This document shows, piece by piece, positions 1 through 6,001 of a stretch of 10,340 nt of DNA. Source of the stretch: CAZUXE01 sp964624585. GTDB lineage: Bacteria; Hydrothermota; Tepidihabitantia; B3-TA06. The notes under the pieces are model-generated. The model had not been told where the DNA came from. It saw nothing but the letters and a program-made list of their open reading frames with translations, and did not search any database. The DNA lies in the NCBI GenBank assembly GCA_964624585.1, contig CAZUXE010000053.1, positions 1-10,340 of the forward strand. Reading direction: 5' to 3'. Numbering within the stretch: the first letter of the stretch is position 1; each line of letters starts with the position of its first letter. The position numbers and the translations under genes are program-made.

Positions 1-175
1 ATTTCATCATACTGGCGATATTATGGATGGATTTACCATTATGTCAAGTGCAACGAAGCTTTGAACTACTGACGCTTAAAGTATTCCGACTTAGCTCTGT
101 TGAACCCTCCGGGAATACAAACATCTAAGGACTTAGGGGTAAAGCTTAATAGACTAAATTGACATCAACCCAAGT

Positions 176-1279
176 ATGAATACACTACCTGTGATGAAAA
201 TATACATTCGGCTTCTGCCTGTTCTTATCTTGAGCTTAATTGCCTGTAAACCGGAGCCACCGTTAATTATCTTGCACAATTCATGCTCTGGCTACACTTC
301 TCTCAGACACCTGCAGTATCCTACATCCTACACTAAAACCCTTATCGACAGCTTGGGGTTCTCCTACTCGCTTGATGAAACAGATACAGCTAACAACTAC
401 ATGCTTGATACCCGTATATATATTCATCCCGAGGATATGGTGTGGATGAAGGAATTAGACTCAATTTTTCCAAATGCTCAGGTAATGGAGGCTGATACAA
501 AGGGTGAGGTTCACATATGGACAGGCATTAATGGACTTGCCTTTGACACAGCTCCTTTTACAAGAATGCTCCTGGTTCTTAACGGCACTCCTAAACCTGG
601 TCTTGCTCGCGATGCCGCTTATCGGTTTAACATAAGGTTTGGAATTTCATCACTTGAACCTCAGACCGCCGATGCCGATACCTTTTCGCAAACAACCCTC
701 TACTGCGCTGAAAAAGACGCAATGCTTGCACAAAAACTAATTGACTACCTAGGAATAGGCAAAGTTGCACTACGCAAAAGGATGCAGGACATGGTTCTCT
801 TACTTGGCTTGGATATAATGGATACAAAAGCCATAAAATCGTCACCCCCCAGAATATCGCTAGTAATAAAAAAAGGTATGTTTCAGATGCTTGTGTTCAA
901 AAAAGGGAAATTAATAAAAACCTATCCCATTGCAATTGGAAAGAACAAGGGCGACAAGCAACGCAAAGGCGATATGCGCACACCGGAAGGCAACTTCACT
1001 ATTGTCTCGATTGAGGACTCCCACACCTGGGAACACGACTTTGGTGACGGCAATGGGCCAATAAAAGGAGCCTATGGCCCGTGGTTTTTAAGACTATCCA
1101 CCCTGGCCTCAGAGACCCGCTCCGGCAAGGCCTGGACAGGCATCGGTATCCACGGTACTCACGATAACGCCTCTATCGGCACTCGCGCTTCAGAAGGTTG
1201 CATAAGGATGCACAACGAAGACATCAAGGAGTTGAAAAAAATGGTTAGGGTAGGAACTCCGGTAAGGATAGAGGAATAA
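176..1279 (+). CDS. L,D-transpeptidase (YkuD domain) lipoprotein
   Basis: Predicted cell-wall enzyme that forms L,D-cross-links in peptidoglycan or attaches proteins to it, acting in the periplasm from a lipid anchor. The N-terminus is a lipoprotein signal: a hydrophobic run followed by lipobox L21-I-A-C24. Residues about 25-220 match nothing I recognise. The YkuD domain covers about 225-365 and begins with a typical strand pattern (SLVIKKGMFQMLVFKKGK). It has RTPEG at about 266-270, His326 in HGTHD, and catalytic Cys342 in SEGCIRM; Glu replaces the more common His before Gly-Cys. At 367 aa it is longer than minimal YkuD enzymes because of the extra N-terminal region. No Shine-Dalgarno precedes the ATG at 176. 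An in-frame ATG at 194 (residue 7, MKIYIRLLPVL) would give a more typical signal peptide and may be the true start. It stands alone, convergent with the restriction-modification cassette. Confidence 0.9.
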   Translation: MNTLPVMKIYIRLLPVLILSLIACKPEPPLIILHNSCSGYTSLRHLQYPTSYTKTLIDSLGFSYSLDETDTANNYMLDTRIYIHPEDMVWMKELDSIFPNAQVMEADTKGEVHIWTGINGLAFDTAPFTRMLLVLNGTPKPGLARDAAYRFNIRFGISSLEPQTADADTFSQTTLYCAEKDAMLAQKLIDYLGIGKVALRKRMQDMVLLLGLDIMDTKAIKSSPPRISLVIKKGMFQMLVFKKGKLIKTYPIAIGKNKGDKQRKGDMRTPEGNFTIVSIEDSHTWEHDFGDGNGPIKGAYGPWFLRLSTLASETRSGKAWTGIGIHGTHDNASIGTRASEGCIRMHNEDIKELKKMVRVGTPVRIEE

Positions 1280-1365
1280 CATCTCCCCCCCCAGAGGATC
1301 GTAAGAAACATCGGTACAAATTGAAGAGGAGAGACTTAATTTTATATCAATTGTTTCGAGTATTA

Positions 1366-2268
1366 TCAAACAGGTTTCCAAAAATCAAGGATATATTCAA
1401 AAGTAATAGTTAAGGTAATAAAATTGCTTGGCCAACCAAAAATTCCAACTCTATTAACAAGGTTACGTTTATCCCATATAATAATATTGCGTAATTCATA
1501 ACCAACGGACTCAAGAGCATCTATAACATATTTATGAATAGCAATTCGGTGATTATTAATCCATAAATCATTTACATTAATTACACAATGAGCTTTAGGC
1601 CTAAGCAATGGAAGTATTCCTGCATAAATCTCTGCCAAAGTTTTTGAATATTGTTCAACTTCCATTGTTCCTAAATCACGAGGATCATTTGAATACTGAA
1701 GCACTTTACCATAGTGTTCTTTACGAAGATTACTTCTCATACTTTTATTTTTTCTCGCAATATTTAACATATTTGCATATGGTGGTGAAGTAACAGCAAG
1801 AGCTACGGTTTCTTCTTCTAAATATGATGGAATTTCATGTGCATCAGCATGAATAGCAATTTGTTTTGTCTCAAAACCAAATAATGGTGGTTCCTTCAAC
1901 CTAGAATTTGCAAGGTCAATATATTCAGCTTTAAGGTCGAATCCAACAGCATTTCTGCCTAAATCTTGCGCAGCGACTAAAGTTGAACCCGTACCTACGA
2001 AAGGATCTATTACAAGTTCTCCTTTATGGGTAAAAAGTTCGATACATTTTGTAGGTAAAGAAATTGGAAATGCTGCAGGGTGAACATTCTTATCCCGAAT
2101 ATCTCTCTTTTCATAATAACATTCCCAAATAGCAACTTGTTTCTTTACCCACTCTTTTCCAGTTAGACAGTTAATATGATTTGGCTTACAATCACAAGAA
2201 CGCTCATATCCAATTTTTAATAATTTTACTTCTTGTATTTTTGGTTTCAATTTGCTATCTACTTTCAT
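1366..2268 (-). CDS. Type II DNA methyltransferase, TSPPY class (probable N4-cytosine)
   Basis: Modification enzyme that transfers a methyl group from S-adenosylmethionine to DNA and protects the host from the neighbouring nuclease. Visible motifs in order: a motif-X-like HPAAFP at residues 63-68; the SAM-binding loop DPFVGTG at 88-94 (motif I) followed by GFDL ending at 112; and catalytic TSPPY at 160-164 (motif IV). TSPPY is characteristic of N4-cytosine methyltransferases. The SAM half precedes the catalytic half, the gamma-like order. The C-terminus ends FEYILDFWKP, as in complete members, so 300 aa looks intact. The N-terminus carries C25-x-C27 and C34 with H31, a possible metal-binding cluster. 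The ATG at 2268 overlaps the endonuclease stop (ATGA, 2268-2265), implying co-transcription and translational coupling. The gene is clearly AT-richer than the genes either side. Partner family and TSPPY suggest modification within CCNGG-type sites, but specificity cannot be read here. Confidence 0.9.
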   Translation of the reverse strand: MKVDSKLKPKIQEVKLLKIGYERSCDCKPNHINCLTGKEWVKKQVAIWECYYEKRDIRDKNVHPAAFPISLPTKCIELFTHKGELVIDPFVGTGSTLVAAQDLGRNAVGFDLKAEYIDLANSRLKEPPLFGFETKQIAIHADAHEIPSYLEEETVALAVTSPPYANMLNIARKNKSMRSNLRKEHYGKVLQYSNDPRDLGTMEVEQYSKTLAEIYAGILPLLRPKAHCVINVNDLWINNHRIAIHKYVIDALESVGYELRNIIIWDKRNLVNRVGIFGWPSNFITLTITFEYILDFWKPV

Positions 2269-2945
2269 AACTCTTCAATATGTTCAAACAAATTCGGAAG
2301 CTTAGATTCATAAGTACGAAAACCTGTACCATGATTGCGCGCTCTAGTACCTGCATCATGAAGACGCAAATCTACAAGAATATTTCCAATACGAATTTGG
2401 TCTGCAATTAATTCTGGATTAGTACCATATAAATATCTTGCTCTATAAAACCAAAAATACTCGCAATCAACTCGTTTTTCAGTTTGTGCTGAGACTAAAA
2501 CTAATGCTGGAATTTTTTGACTAAATTGATTCGCCAAAGCTTTTTGTTCCCACTTAACCACAATTTCACCTGAAACATGTTGAATAATTACTTGCTCATC
2601 TTCAACTCGCAGAAATAAACCAGAACTATTAGGAGTAAGGCTCATTGTAAAATAAAGACCTAGTCGACCATTATTATCATAAGTACCGTATTTCTTTACC
2701 GCATCAAGAGGTTTCATCACCCAGGCATTTCTGTTGAATGTAAACAATGTTATCATACTTGTTGAATTCTCACGGTGCGCTTTCAACTCAACTTTAGCAA
2801 GATCAGGAGTAGCTAAGTTATTCTCTTGCAAACCAAGAACAGCTTCAAGAGTATGCCCAACCCCTGTTGTACCTTTTCTAAATGTAGGTATAAATCCGCG
2901 TTTTTTAAGTTCTCTAAATTTAATCCGAAATTCACCAAGCCTCAT
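2265..2945 (-). CDS. MvaI/BcnI-family type II restriction endonuclease
   Basis: Predicted sequence-specific nuclease of the MvaI/BcnI family. The known members are monomeric, MutH-like enzymes that nick the two strands of CC^WGG (MvaI) or CC^SGG (BcnI) in turn. The family signature TTGVGHTLEAVLGL lies at residues 26-39. The acidic/lysine set is E34, D48, E53 and K55, spaced like the MvaI catalytic residues E36, D50, E55 and K57 as I recall them. LKAHRENSTSMITLFTFNR follows directly, also a family hallmark. At 226 aa it is a little shorter than MvaI (about 246 aa), and no disruption is visible. It is the first gene of the cassette and overlaps the methyltransferase by 4 bp. No ribosome binding site precedes the ATG; a promoter sits immediately upstream, so a leaderless message is likely. 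No controller (C) protein gene is present. Composition suggests acquisition by transfer. Confidence 0.88.
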   Translation of the reverse strand: MRLGEFRIKFRELKKRGFIPTFRKGTTGVGHTLEAVLGLQENNLATPDLAKVELKAHRENSTSMITLFTFNRNAWVMKPLDAVKKYGTYDNNGRLGLYFTMSLTPNSSGLFLRVEDEQVIIQHVSGEIVVKWEQKALANQFSQKIPALVLVSAQTEKRVDCEYFWFYRARYLYGTNPELIADQIRIGNILVDLRLHDAGTRARNHGTGFRTYESKLPNLFEHIEEL

Positions 2946-2950
2946 GCACT

Positions 2951-2978
2951 ATAATATATATCATGTAGGAATTGTCAA
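2951..2978 (-). promoter_or_regulatory. Sigma70-type promoter of the restriction-modification cassette, probably leaderless
   Basis: On the minus strand a perfect -35 TTGACA (2978-2973) is followed after 16 bp by TATTAT (2956-2951). Only five bases separate the -10 from the endonuclease ATG at 2945, so initiation 6-7 bases past the -10 would fall on or beside the A of the ATG. The absence of any Shine-Dalgarno agrees with a leaderless transcript. Box identity is seen directly; the start site is inferred. Confidence 0.65.
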
Positions 2979-2980
2979 CC

Positions 2981-2998
2981 TGACCATTTTTTGACCAT
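2981..2998. repeat. Direct repeat TGACCAT x2 at 11-bp spacing beside the -35 box
   Basis: TGACCAT occurs at 2981-2987 and again at 2992-2998, one helical turn apart, just upstream of the cassette's -35 box (2978-2973). The position suits an activator or repressor site, but no regulator gene lies nearby. The related word TTTTGACCA recurs at 3169-3177. Confidence 0.4.
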
Positions 2999-3002
2999 GG
3001 AT

Positions 3003-3041
3003 GTTTTGGACGCTTGCAGCCAGGCTTACCAAGTCCAAAAC
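3003..3041. repeat. Inverted repeat, 9-bp arms, 21-nt loop
   Basis: GTTTTGGAC (3003-3011) is mirrored exactly by GTCCAAAAC (3033-3041). It lies between the two divergent promoters, so neither predicted transcript includes it and a terminator role is unlikely. It could be a regulatory site or a remnant of a small mobile element. Confidence 0.5.
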
Positions 3042-3098
3042 TCCTAAACTAAAACCTAAAACTCAAGCAATCTTAGATATCTTATATGCTATACAAGT

Positions 3099-3119
3099 GG
3101 AGTTTGCCCTGCAAACTCC
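3099..3119. repeat. Perfect hairpin, 9-bp arms, 3-nt loop
   Basis: GGAGTTTGC (3099-3107), loop CCT, then GCAAACTCC (3111-3119). It is followed after 3 bp by a second hairpin of the same geometry. No T-tract follows, and no gene on either strand ends here, so it is not a conventional terminator. Confidence 0.75.
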
Positions 3120-3122
3120 TGG

Positions 3123-3143
3123 AGTCAAACCTTCGGTTTGACT
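3123..3143. repeat. Perfect hairpin, 9-bp arms, 3-nt loop (second of a pair)
   Basis: AGTCAAACC (3123-3131), loop TTC, then GGTTTGACT (3135-3143). It has the same 9-3-9 layout as the hairpin at 3099-3119 but an unrelated arm sequence. Its right arm runs into the 11-bp tandem repeat. Confidence 0.75.
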
Positions 3144-3179
3144 AACTTTTGACTATCTTTTGGATAGCTTTTGACCAAC
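3136..3179. repeat. Four-unit 11-bp tandem repeat (TTTTGACnAnC type)
   Basis: Units are GTTTGACTAAC (3136-3146), TTTTGACTATC (3147-3157), TTTTGGATAGC (3158-3168) and TTTTGACCAAC (3169-3179). The phase is exactly 11 bp throughout, although unit 3 diverges and forms a small palindrome with unit 2 (CTATC 3153-3157 / GATAG 3163-3167). Helical phasing could place bound proteins on one face of the DNA. No function is assigned. Confidence 0.6.
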
Positions 3180-3237
3180 TTAATTCGTGTCAGCCCTGAC
3201 GCGCTGATTCAAGAATAAGGGAATAAATATTGCGATA

Positions 3238-3254
3238 AAGTTTAACCTAAACTT
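3238..3254. repeat. Perfect hairpin, 7-bp arms, 3-nt loop
   Basis: AAGTTTA (3238-3244), loop ACC, TAAACTT (3248-3254). It lies about 50 bp upstream of the -35 box of the rightward promoter, where an operator could sit. It is the third short hairpin with a 3-nt loop in this intergenic region. Confidence 0.55.
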
Positions 3255-3305
3255 AGATAAACCCCTTAATCAACCCTAATTATCTTAATATTGTTAAAAT
3301 AGACC

Positions 3306-3333
3306 TTGACAAAGTTAAAATTACTGCTATAAT
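3306..3333 (+). promoter_or_regulatory. Consensus sigma70 promoter (extended -10) for the permease/stress operon
   Basis: TTGACA (3306-3311), a 16-bp spacer, and TATAAT (3328-3333) preceded by TGC (3325-3327), which is an extended -10. Both hexamers match consensus perfectly. Transcription should start near 3340, leaving a leader of about 50 nt before the GTG at 3393. A GGGAG ribosome binding site lies at 3383-3387. No comparable promoter was seen in the short gaps between the following genes. Confidence 0.85.
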
Positions 3334-3392
3334 TTGAACATGACTAGGTATAAACTGAGCTGTTGCTCTCTAAAACCTAAGCGGGAGAACGC

Positions 3393-3875
3393 GTGAGCCT
3401 TACTGCCATTATCATAAATGCGCTAGCTCTTACATTGCTTGTACTTGCGTTTATCAAAAATAAAAAAAAGGCAATGCACTCGCTCCTGGCCGCCCTCAAA
3501 GCCGGTTTCAAGATGCTACCTATGGTGCTTATCATCATAGTAGTGGTCGGTCTGCTACTGGGATTCCTGCCACCTGACCGCATATCCGCATTTCTGGGTG
3601 AGCAATCGGGCTTCGGCGGAGTGATTATAACCTCGCTGCTCGGAGCAGTTCTGCACATCCCTGCCCTGGTGTCCTTCCCTCTGGCAGGCTCGTTACTACA
3701 GGCCGGAGCTTCGGTAGCCGCAATAGCGGCCTTCATTACAACCCTGACCATGATAGGAACAGTTACACTTCCTATGGAAATAAAAATTATGGGCAAAAAG
3801 ATGGCTCTACTCAGAAACGGGCTAAGCTTCATCATCGCCGTTACAATAGCCCTTATTATTGGGATAATCTTATGA
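3393..3875 (+). CDS. Permease half-protein A (ArsP/DUF318 family)
   Basis: Integral membrane protein of the ArsP_1/DUF318 'predicted permease' family, whose best-studied member ArsP exports trivalent organoarsenicals. At 160 aa it is about half the usual single-chain length; the other half is the next gene. Hydrophobic segments lie at about 3-20, 40-60, 75-95, 105-127 and 140-160. Family-like features are LLGAVLHIPALVSFPLAGSL at about 83-102 and the conserved stretch TLPMEIKIMGKKMALLRNGL near 125-144. The start is GTG at 3393 with GGGAG five bases upstream. Its TGA overlaps the next ATG (ATGA, 3872-3875), so the two halves are probably made in equal amounts. Substrate is unknown; no arsenic-responsive repressor gene is present, so arsenic should not be assumed. 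Confidence 0.8.
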   Translation: MSLTAIIINALALTLLVLAFIKNKKKAMHSLLAALKAGFKMLPMVLIIIVVVGLLLGFLPPDRISAFLGEQSGFGGVIITSLLGAVLHIPALVSFPLAGSLLQAGASVAAIAAFITTLTMIGTVTLPMEIKIMGKKMALLRNGLSFIIAVTIALIIGIIL

Positions 3876-4444
3876 AGTCACAACAGGTGCAAGCTAAATT
3901 AAAACAAAAGCAGACTTCCACGCTTGTGAGAGACTGGATAATCCTGGGCATAGTGCTGGCCGCCTCTACGGTACTTCTTTTCATCTTTCCACAAAAGCTG
4001 GGCAAGGTAACAAAAACGTCGTTGACCTACCTTATCGAGATGCTCACAATACTACCTGCGGTCATGGTAATTATGGGGCTTTTCGCGGTTTGGGTACCTA
4101 AGGAGATGGTCGTGAAGTATATGGGCAAAACCTCGGGAATAAAAGGCATAGCTCTTGCACTATTCCTAGGCGCACTACCCACCGGCCCGTTGTACATAGC
4201 CTTTCCAATGGCCGCCGGACTCATCAAAAAAGGCGCACGTATTTCTAACATCATCGTTTTCCTGTCAGCATGGGCATGTCTCAAGATACCGCAAGAGATG
4301 ATGGAGCTACAGTTCCTAGGCTGGAAATTCATGGCCTTACGCCTTGTGCTAACAGTCATCTTTGTGGTGCTGATGGGGCTATTGATGGAGAGAATAATTG
4401 AGCTGGATGAGAAGAAATCGGCAAAACCCCACAAAAAGGAGTAA
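3872..4444 (+). CDS. Permease half-protein B (ArsP/DUF318 family)
   Basis: Second half of the split ArsP/DUF318-type permease, 190 aa. A basic, glutamine-rich N-terminus (about 1-20) is followed by hydrophobic segments at about 22-42, 52-72, 87-110, 122-138 and 150-171, and a charged tail (DEKKSAKPHKKE). The conserved core is GALPTGPLYIAFPMAAGLIK at about 102-121, then ISNIIVFLSAWACLKIPQEM. This resembles the PLxxFPxAxxLxxxG element in half A, so the halves look like an internal duplication expressed as separate chains. The proline-rich loop and the Cys in the AWAC motif would line the pore if the inferred fold holds. It overlaps half A by 4 bp. Its last codons contain the AAGGAG ribosome binding site (4436-4441) for the cupin gene. 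Confidence 0.8.
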   Translation: MKSQQVQAKLKQKQTSTLVRDWIILGIVLAASTVLLFIFPQKLGKVTKTSLTYLIEMLTILPAVMVIMGLFAVWVPKEMVVKYMGKTSGIKGIALALFLGALPTGPLYIAFPMAAGLIKKGARISNIIVFLSAWACLKIPQEMMELQFLGWKFMALRLVLTVIFVVLMGLLMERIIELDEKKSAKPHKKE

Positions 4445-4447
4445 AGT

Positions 4448-4750
4448 ATGCAAATATTTAATCTCAAGACAATGCAGGTTTCCCCACCTGAAGAAAAGGG
4501 AAAAAACGTTTTCTATAAGTCAGACACGCTAAAGGCAAGGCTAACTGAGCTTCCCGCAGGCGGAGAGATTTCTGAATGCCAGATGGAGACCAAGGTACTG
4601 TTTTACGTTATCAAAGGAGAAGCGCTGGTCACGGTTAATAAGGAGGAAGCGCTCATAAAAGAAGGTCAGTGCCTTATCACTCCTCCGGCAACCGTCTCTA
4701 TGAAAACCGACGCAGGCGTAAGAGTGCTAGGTATAACCTTTAAGCAGTAG
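4448..4750 (+). CDS. Small cupin-fold protein lacking canonical metal ligands
   Basis: A 100-aa single-domain cupin; the core PAGGEI (36-41), FYVIKGEALVTVN (52-64) and EGQCLITPPATV (72-83) fits the cupin_2 pattern. Where active metal-binding cupins carry His-x-His and Glu in motif 1, this protein has Cys44-x-Met46 and Val50. The motif 2 His position is Ser84. It therefore lacks the usual metal site and may be a ligand-binding or regulatory protein. Thiol/thioether residues at the His positions could suit a soft metal, but that is speculation. The ATG follows an AAGGAG site with 6-nt spacing and lies 3 bp after the permease stop. The next gene begins 7 bp downstream, which ties the transport genes to the DUF2089 set. 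Confidence 0.75.
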   Translation: MQIFNLKTMQVSPPEEKGKNVFYKSDTLKARLTELPAGGEISECQMETKVLFYVIKGEALVTVNKEEALIKEGQCLITPPATVSMKTDAGVRVLGITFKQ

Positions 4751-4757
4751 CTAGCAA

Positions 4758-5144
4758 ATGGCTGAGCGTAAACTTATTGGACACTGTCCTGTCTGCTCAG
4801 GTAAACTCTACATCTCGGAGCTTAGCTGTCGCGACTGTGATACCAAAATCCGCGGAGAGTTCGAAATACCACCTTTCTCAAAGTTAGATGAAAGCGAACA
4901 GGAATTTCTGATTCTATTTTTGCGCTCCCGCGGTAGCCTAAGAGAGTTACAGCGCGAACTTGCATTATCCTACCCAACAGTACGTAACCGTCTAGACGCA
5001 CTTCTAGCCAAGCTGGGACTACTCTCCAAACATGCAAGTCGTGAGGAAATTACTGAAATATTGGATAAGTTGGAACAAGGAGAACTCTCTGCAGAAGAGG
5101 CAGCAGCGCTCATACGGAAAGAAAATTTCGGAGAAATATTATGA
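4758..5144 (+). CDS. DUF2089 family protein: zinc ribbon + helix-turn-helix + SHOCT-like tail
   Basis: 128-aa DUF2089 member and probably the DNA- or RNA-binding regulator of this operon. The zinc ribbon uses C10-P-V-C13 and C24-R-D-C27. Family signature GEFEIPPFSKL spans 33-43. A helix-turn-helix-like region at about 58-84 contains LSYPTVRNRLDALLAKLG, which is typical of the family. The C-terminal bihelical motif LDKLEQGELSAEEAAALI (102-119) recurs in the next three proteins. No strong Shine-Dalgarno precedes the ATG, so translation may depend on readthrough coupling from the cupin 7 bp upstream. The TGA overlaps the next ATG (ATGA, 5141-5144). DUF2089 genes beside DUF4097 genes are a recurring arrangement; the regulatory target is unknown and autoregulation is only a guess. 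Confidence 0.88.
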   Translation: MAERKLIGHCPVCSGKLYISELSCRDCDTKIRGEFEIPPFSKLDESEQEFLILFLRSRGSLRELQRELALSYPTVRNRLDALLAKLGLLSKHASREEITEILDKLEQGELSAEEAAALIRKENFGEIL

Positions 5145-6001
5145 AAGAAAGAGAAAGAATCCTTAAACTATTGGAGGATGGTAAGATAACGGCAGATGAA
5201 GCTGCCAAACTACTTGAAGCCTTGGGAGAACCACTCCGTTTTGCCCATCCCGGTAATCGACCAGACTTCGGTGAACGTATCGCCCGCAAGGTAGTTAAGG
5301 GATTACCGGAAATGATAGAAAACAGCTTGCGCTTCATGAATCCAAGCAATGGCGAGGAACGAGAGCTGAACTTTAACCCCAAAGATAGATTTATAGTCAA
5401 AGCTGTATCAGGTGATCTGAATATCAAAGGTGATAATGAGTCTAAGATTCGCGTCAAGCTTCAAAATGGATTTAAGGTAAATAAAACCGAAACAGAAATA
5501 GCGCTTAAAACAACATCAGGCGACTTAGATATAAGTCTTCCCAAAACCCAAAACCTTGATATAAAAGCGGCAACCGGCGATATATCAGCTTCAAATTTGG
5601 ATGCCGAACTTAGCTTCCGATGCGCTGCCGGGGATATTAAACTTGAAGATATCAAGGGAAATATTGCCGTAGGTCTTGCCTCAGGCGACCTGAATGCGAC
5701 TAAGATATCAGCTGAAATTAAGGCCGCTCTAGGTTTCGGAGACGCAAACATAGACTTTATTGAATGTATGGGCGGGAAAGTGGAAGTAGGATACGGAGAT
5801 ATCACGCTTAACCTACCGGAAGATAGCAACTTAGAACTAACGCTCATAAAACCCGAAAAGGGAAGTATAGTAAGCGAATTTGAATTTGAAACCCCTGAAA
5901 ATATTGAGGCATTCAAATTCACTATAGGAAAACCTGGAACAAAACTCTACCTTAAAACAAAAAATGGCGATATAATTATACGCAAAAGGAGGAATAAATG
6001 A
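5141..6001 (+). CDS. DUF4097 ('Toastrack'-like) beta-repeat protein with N-terminal SHOCT-like motif
   Basis: 286 aa, with no signal peptide or membrane segment, so probably cytoplasmic. The N-terminal bihelical motif LLEDGKITADEAAKLLEAL (10-28) matches the YvlB-N/SHOCT-like type. From about residue 83 the protein is built of short beta-rungs each marked by Gly-Asp: G91, G127, G146, G164, G182, G200, G219 and G276. Spacings are 18-19 residues or multiples of that (36, 57), the mark of a DUF4097 beta-solenoid. Such domains occur in Lia/Psp-type envelope-stress gene sets, usually with LiaI/LiaF-like membrane proteins, as here. CGGAG (5129-5133) precedes the ATG. Its 3' end carries a strong AGGAGG (5987-5992) for the next gene and an ATGA overlap (5998-6001). 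A scaffolding or sensing role at the inner membrane is inferred. Confidence 0.88.
   Translation: MKERERILKLLEDGKITADEAAKLLEALGEPLRFAHPGNRPDFGERIARKVVKGLPEMIENSLRFMNPSNGEERELNFNPKDRFIVKAVSGDLNIKGDNESKIRVKLQNGFKVNKTETEIALKTTSGDLDISLPKTQNLDIKAATGDISASNLDAELSFRCAAGDIKLEDIKGNIAVGLASGDLNATKISAEIKAALGFGDANIDFIECMGGKVEVGYGDITLNLPEDSNLELTLIKPEKGSIVSEFEFETPENIEAFKFTIGKPGTKLYLKTKNGDIIIRKRRNK

Noticed and set aside
1..128. Open frame from base 3 to TAA at 126-128, and another from base 1 to TGA at 70-72, possibly the tail of an upstream gene.
   Set aside because: Too short, no recognisable motif in either frame, and nothing decides between them. GTATTCC (81-87) and GGAATAC (112-118) could instead form a weak stem there.
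159..164. TTGACA as -35 box for the transpeptidase gene.
   Set aside because: Only 11 bases separate it from the ATG at 176 (29 from that at 194), leaving no room for a usable -10 and start site.
1285..1292. Run of eight C, possible phase-variable tract.
   Set aside because: It lies after the stop codon of the transpeptidase gene and outside any coding or promoter element I can identify.
3099..3143. The paired hairpins as terminators or integron-type recombination sites.
   Set aside because: No gene ends beside them and no T-tract or attC-like conserved boxes are present; there is no integrase or cassette.
3377..3835. 152-aa minus-strand open frame.
   Set aside because: It is fully antisense to permease half A, which has a promoter, ribosome binding site and family motifs; the minus-strand product is composition-driven.
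5461..5922. 153-aa minus-strand open frame.
   Set aside because: Antisense shadow of the DUF4097 gene, whose 18-19-residue Gly-Asp periodicity proves the plus-strand frame.
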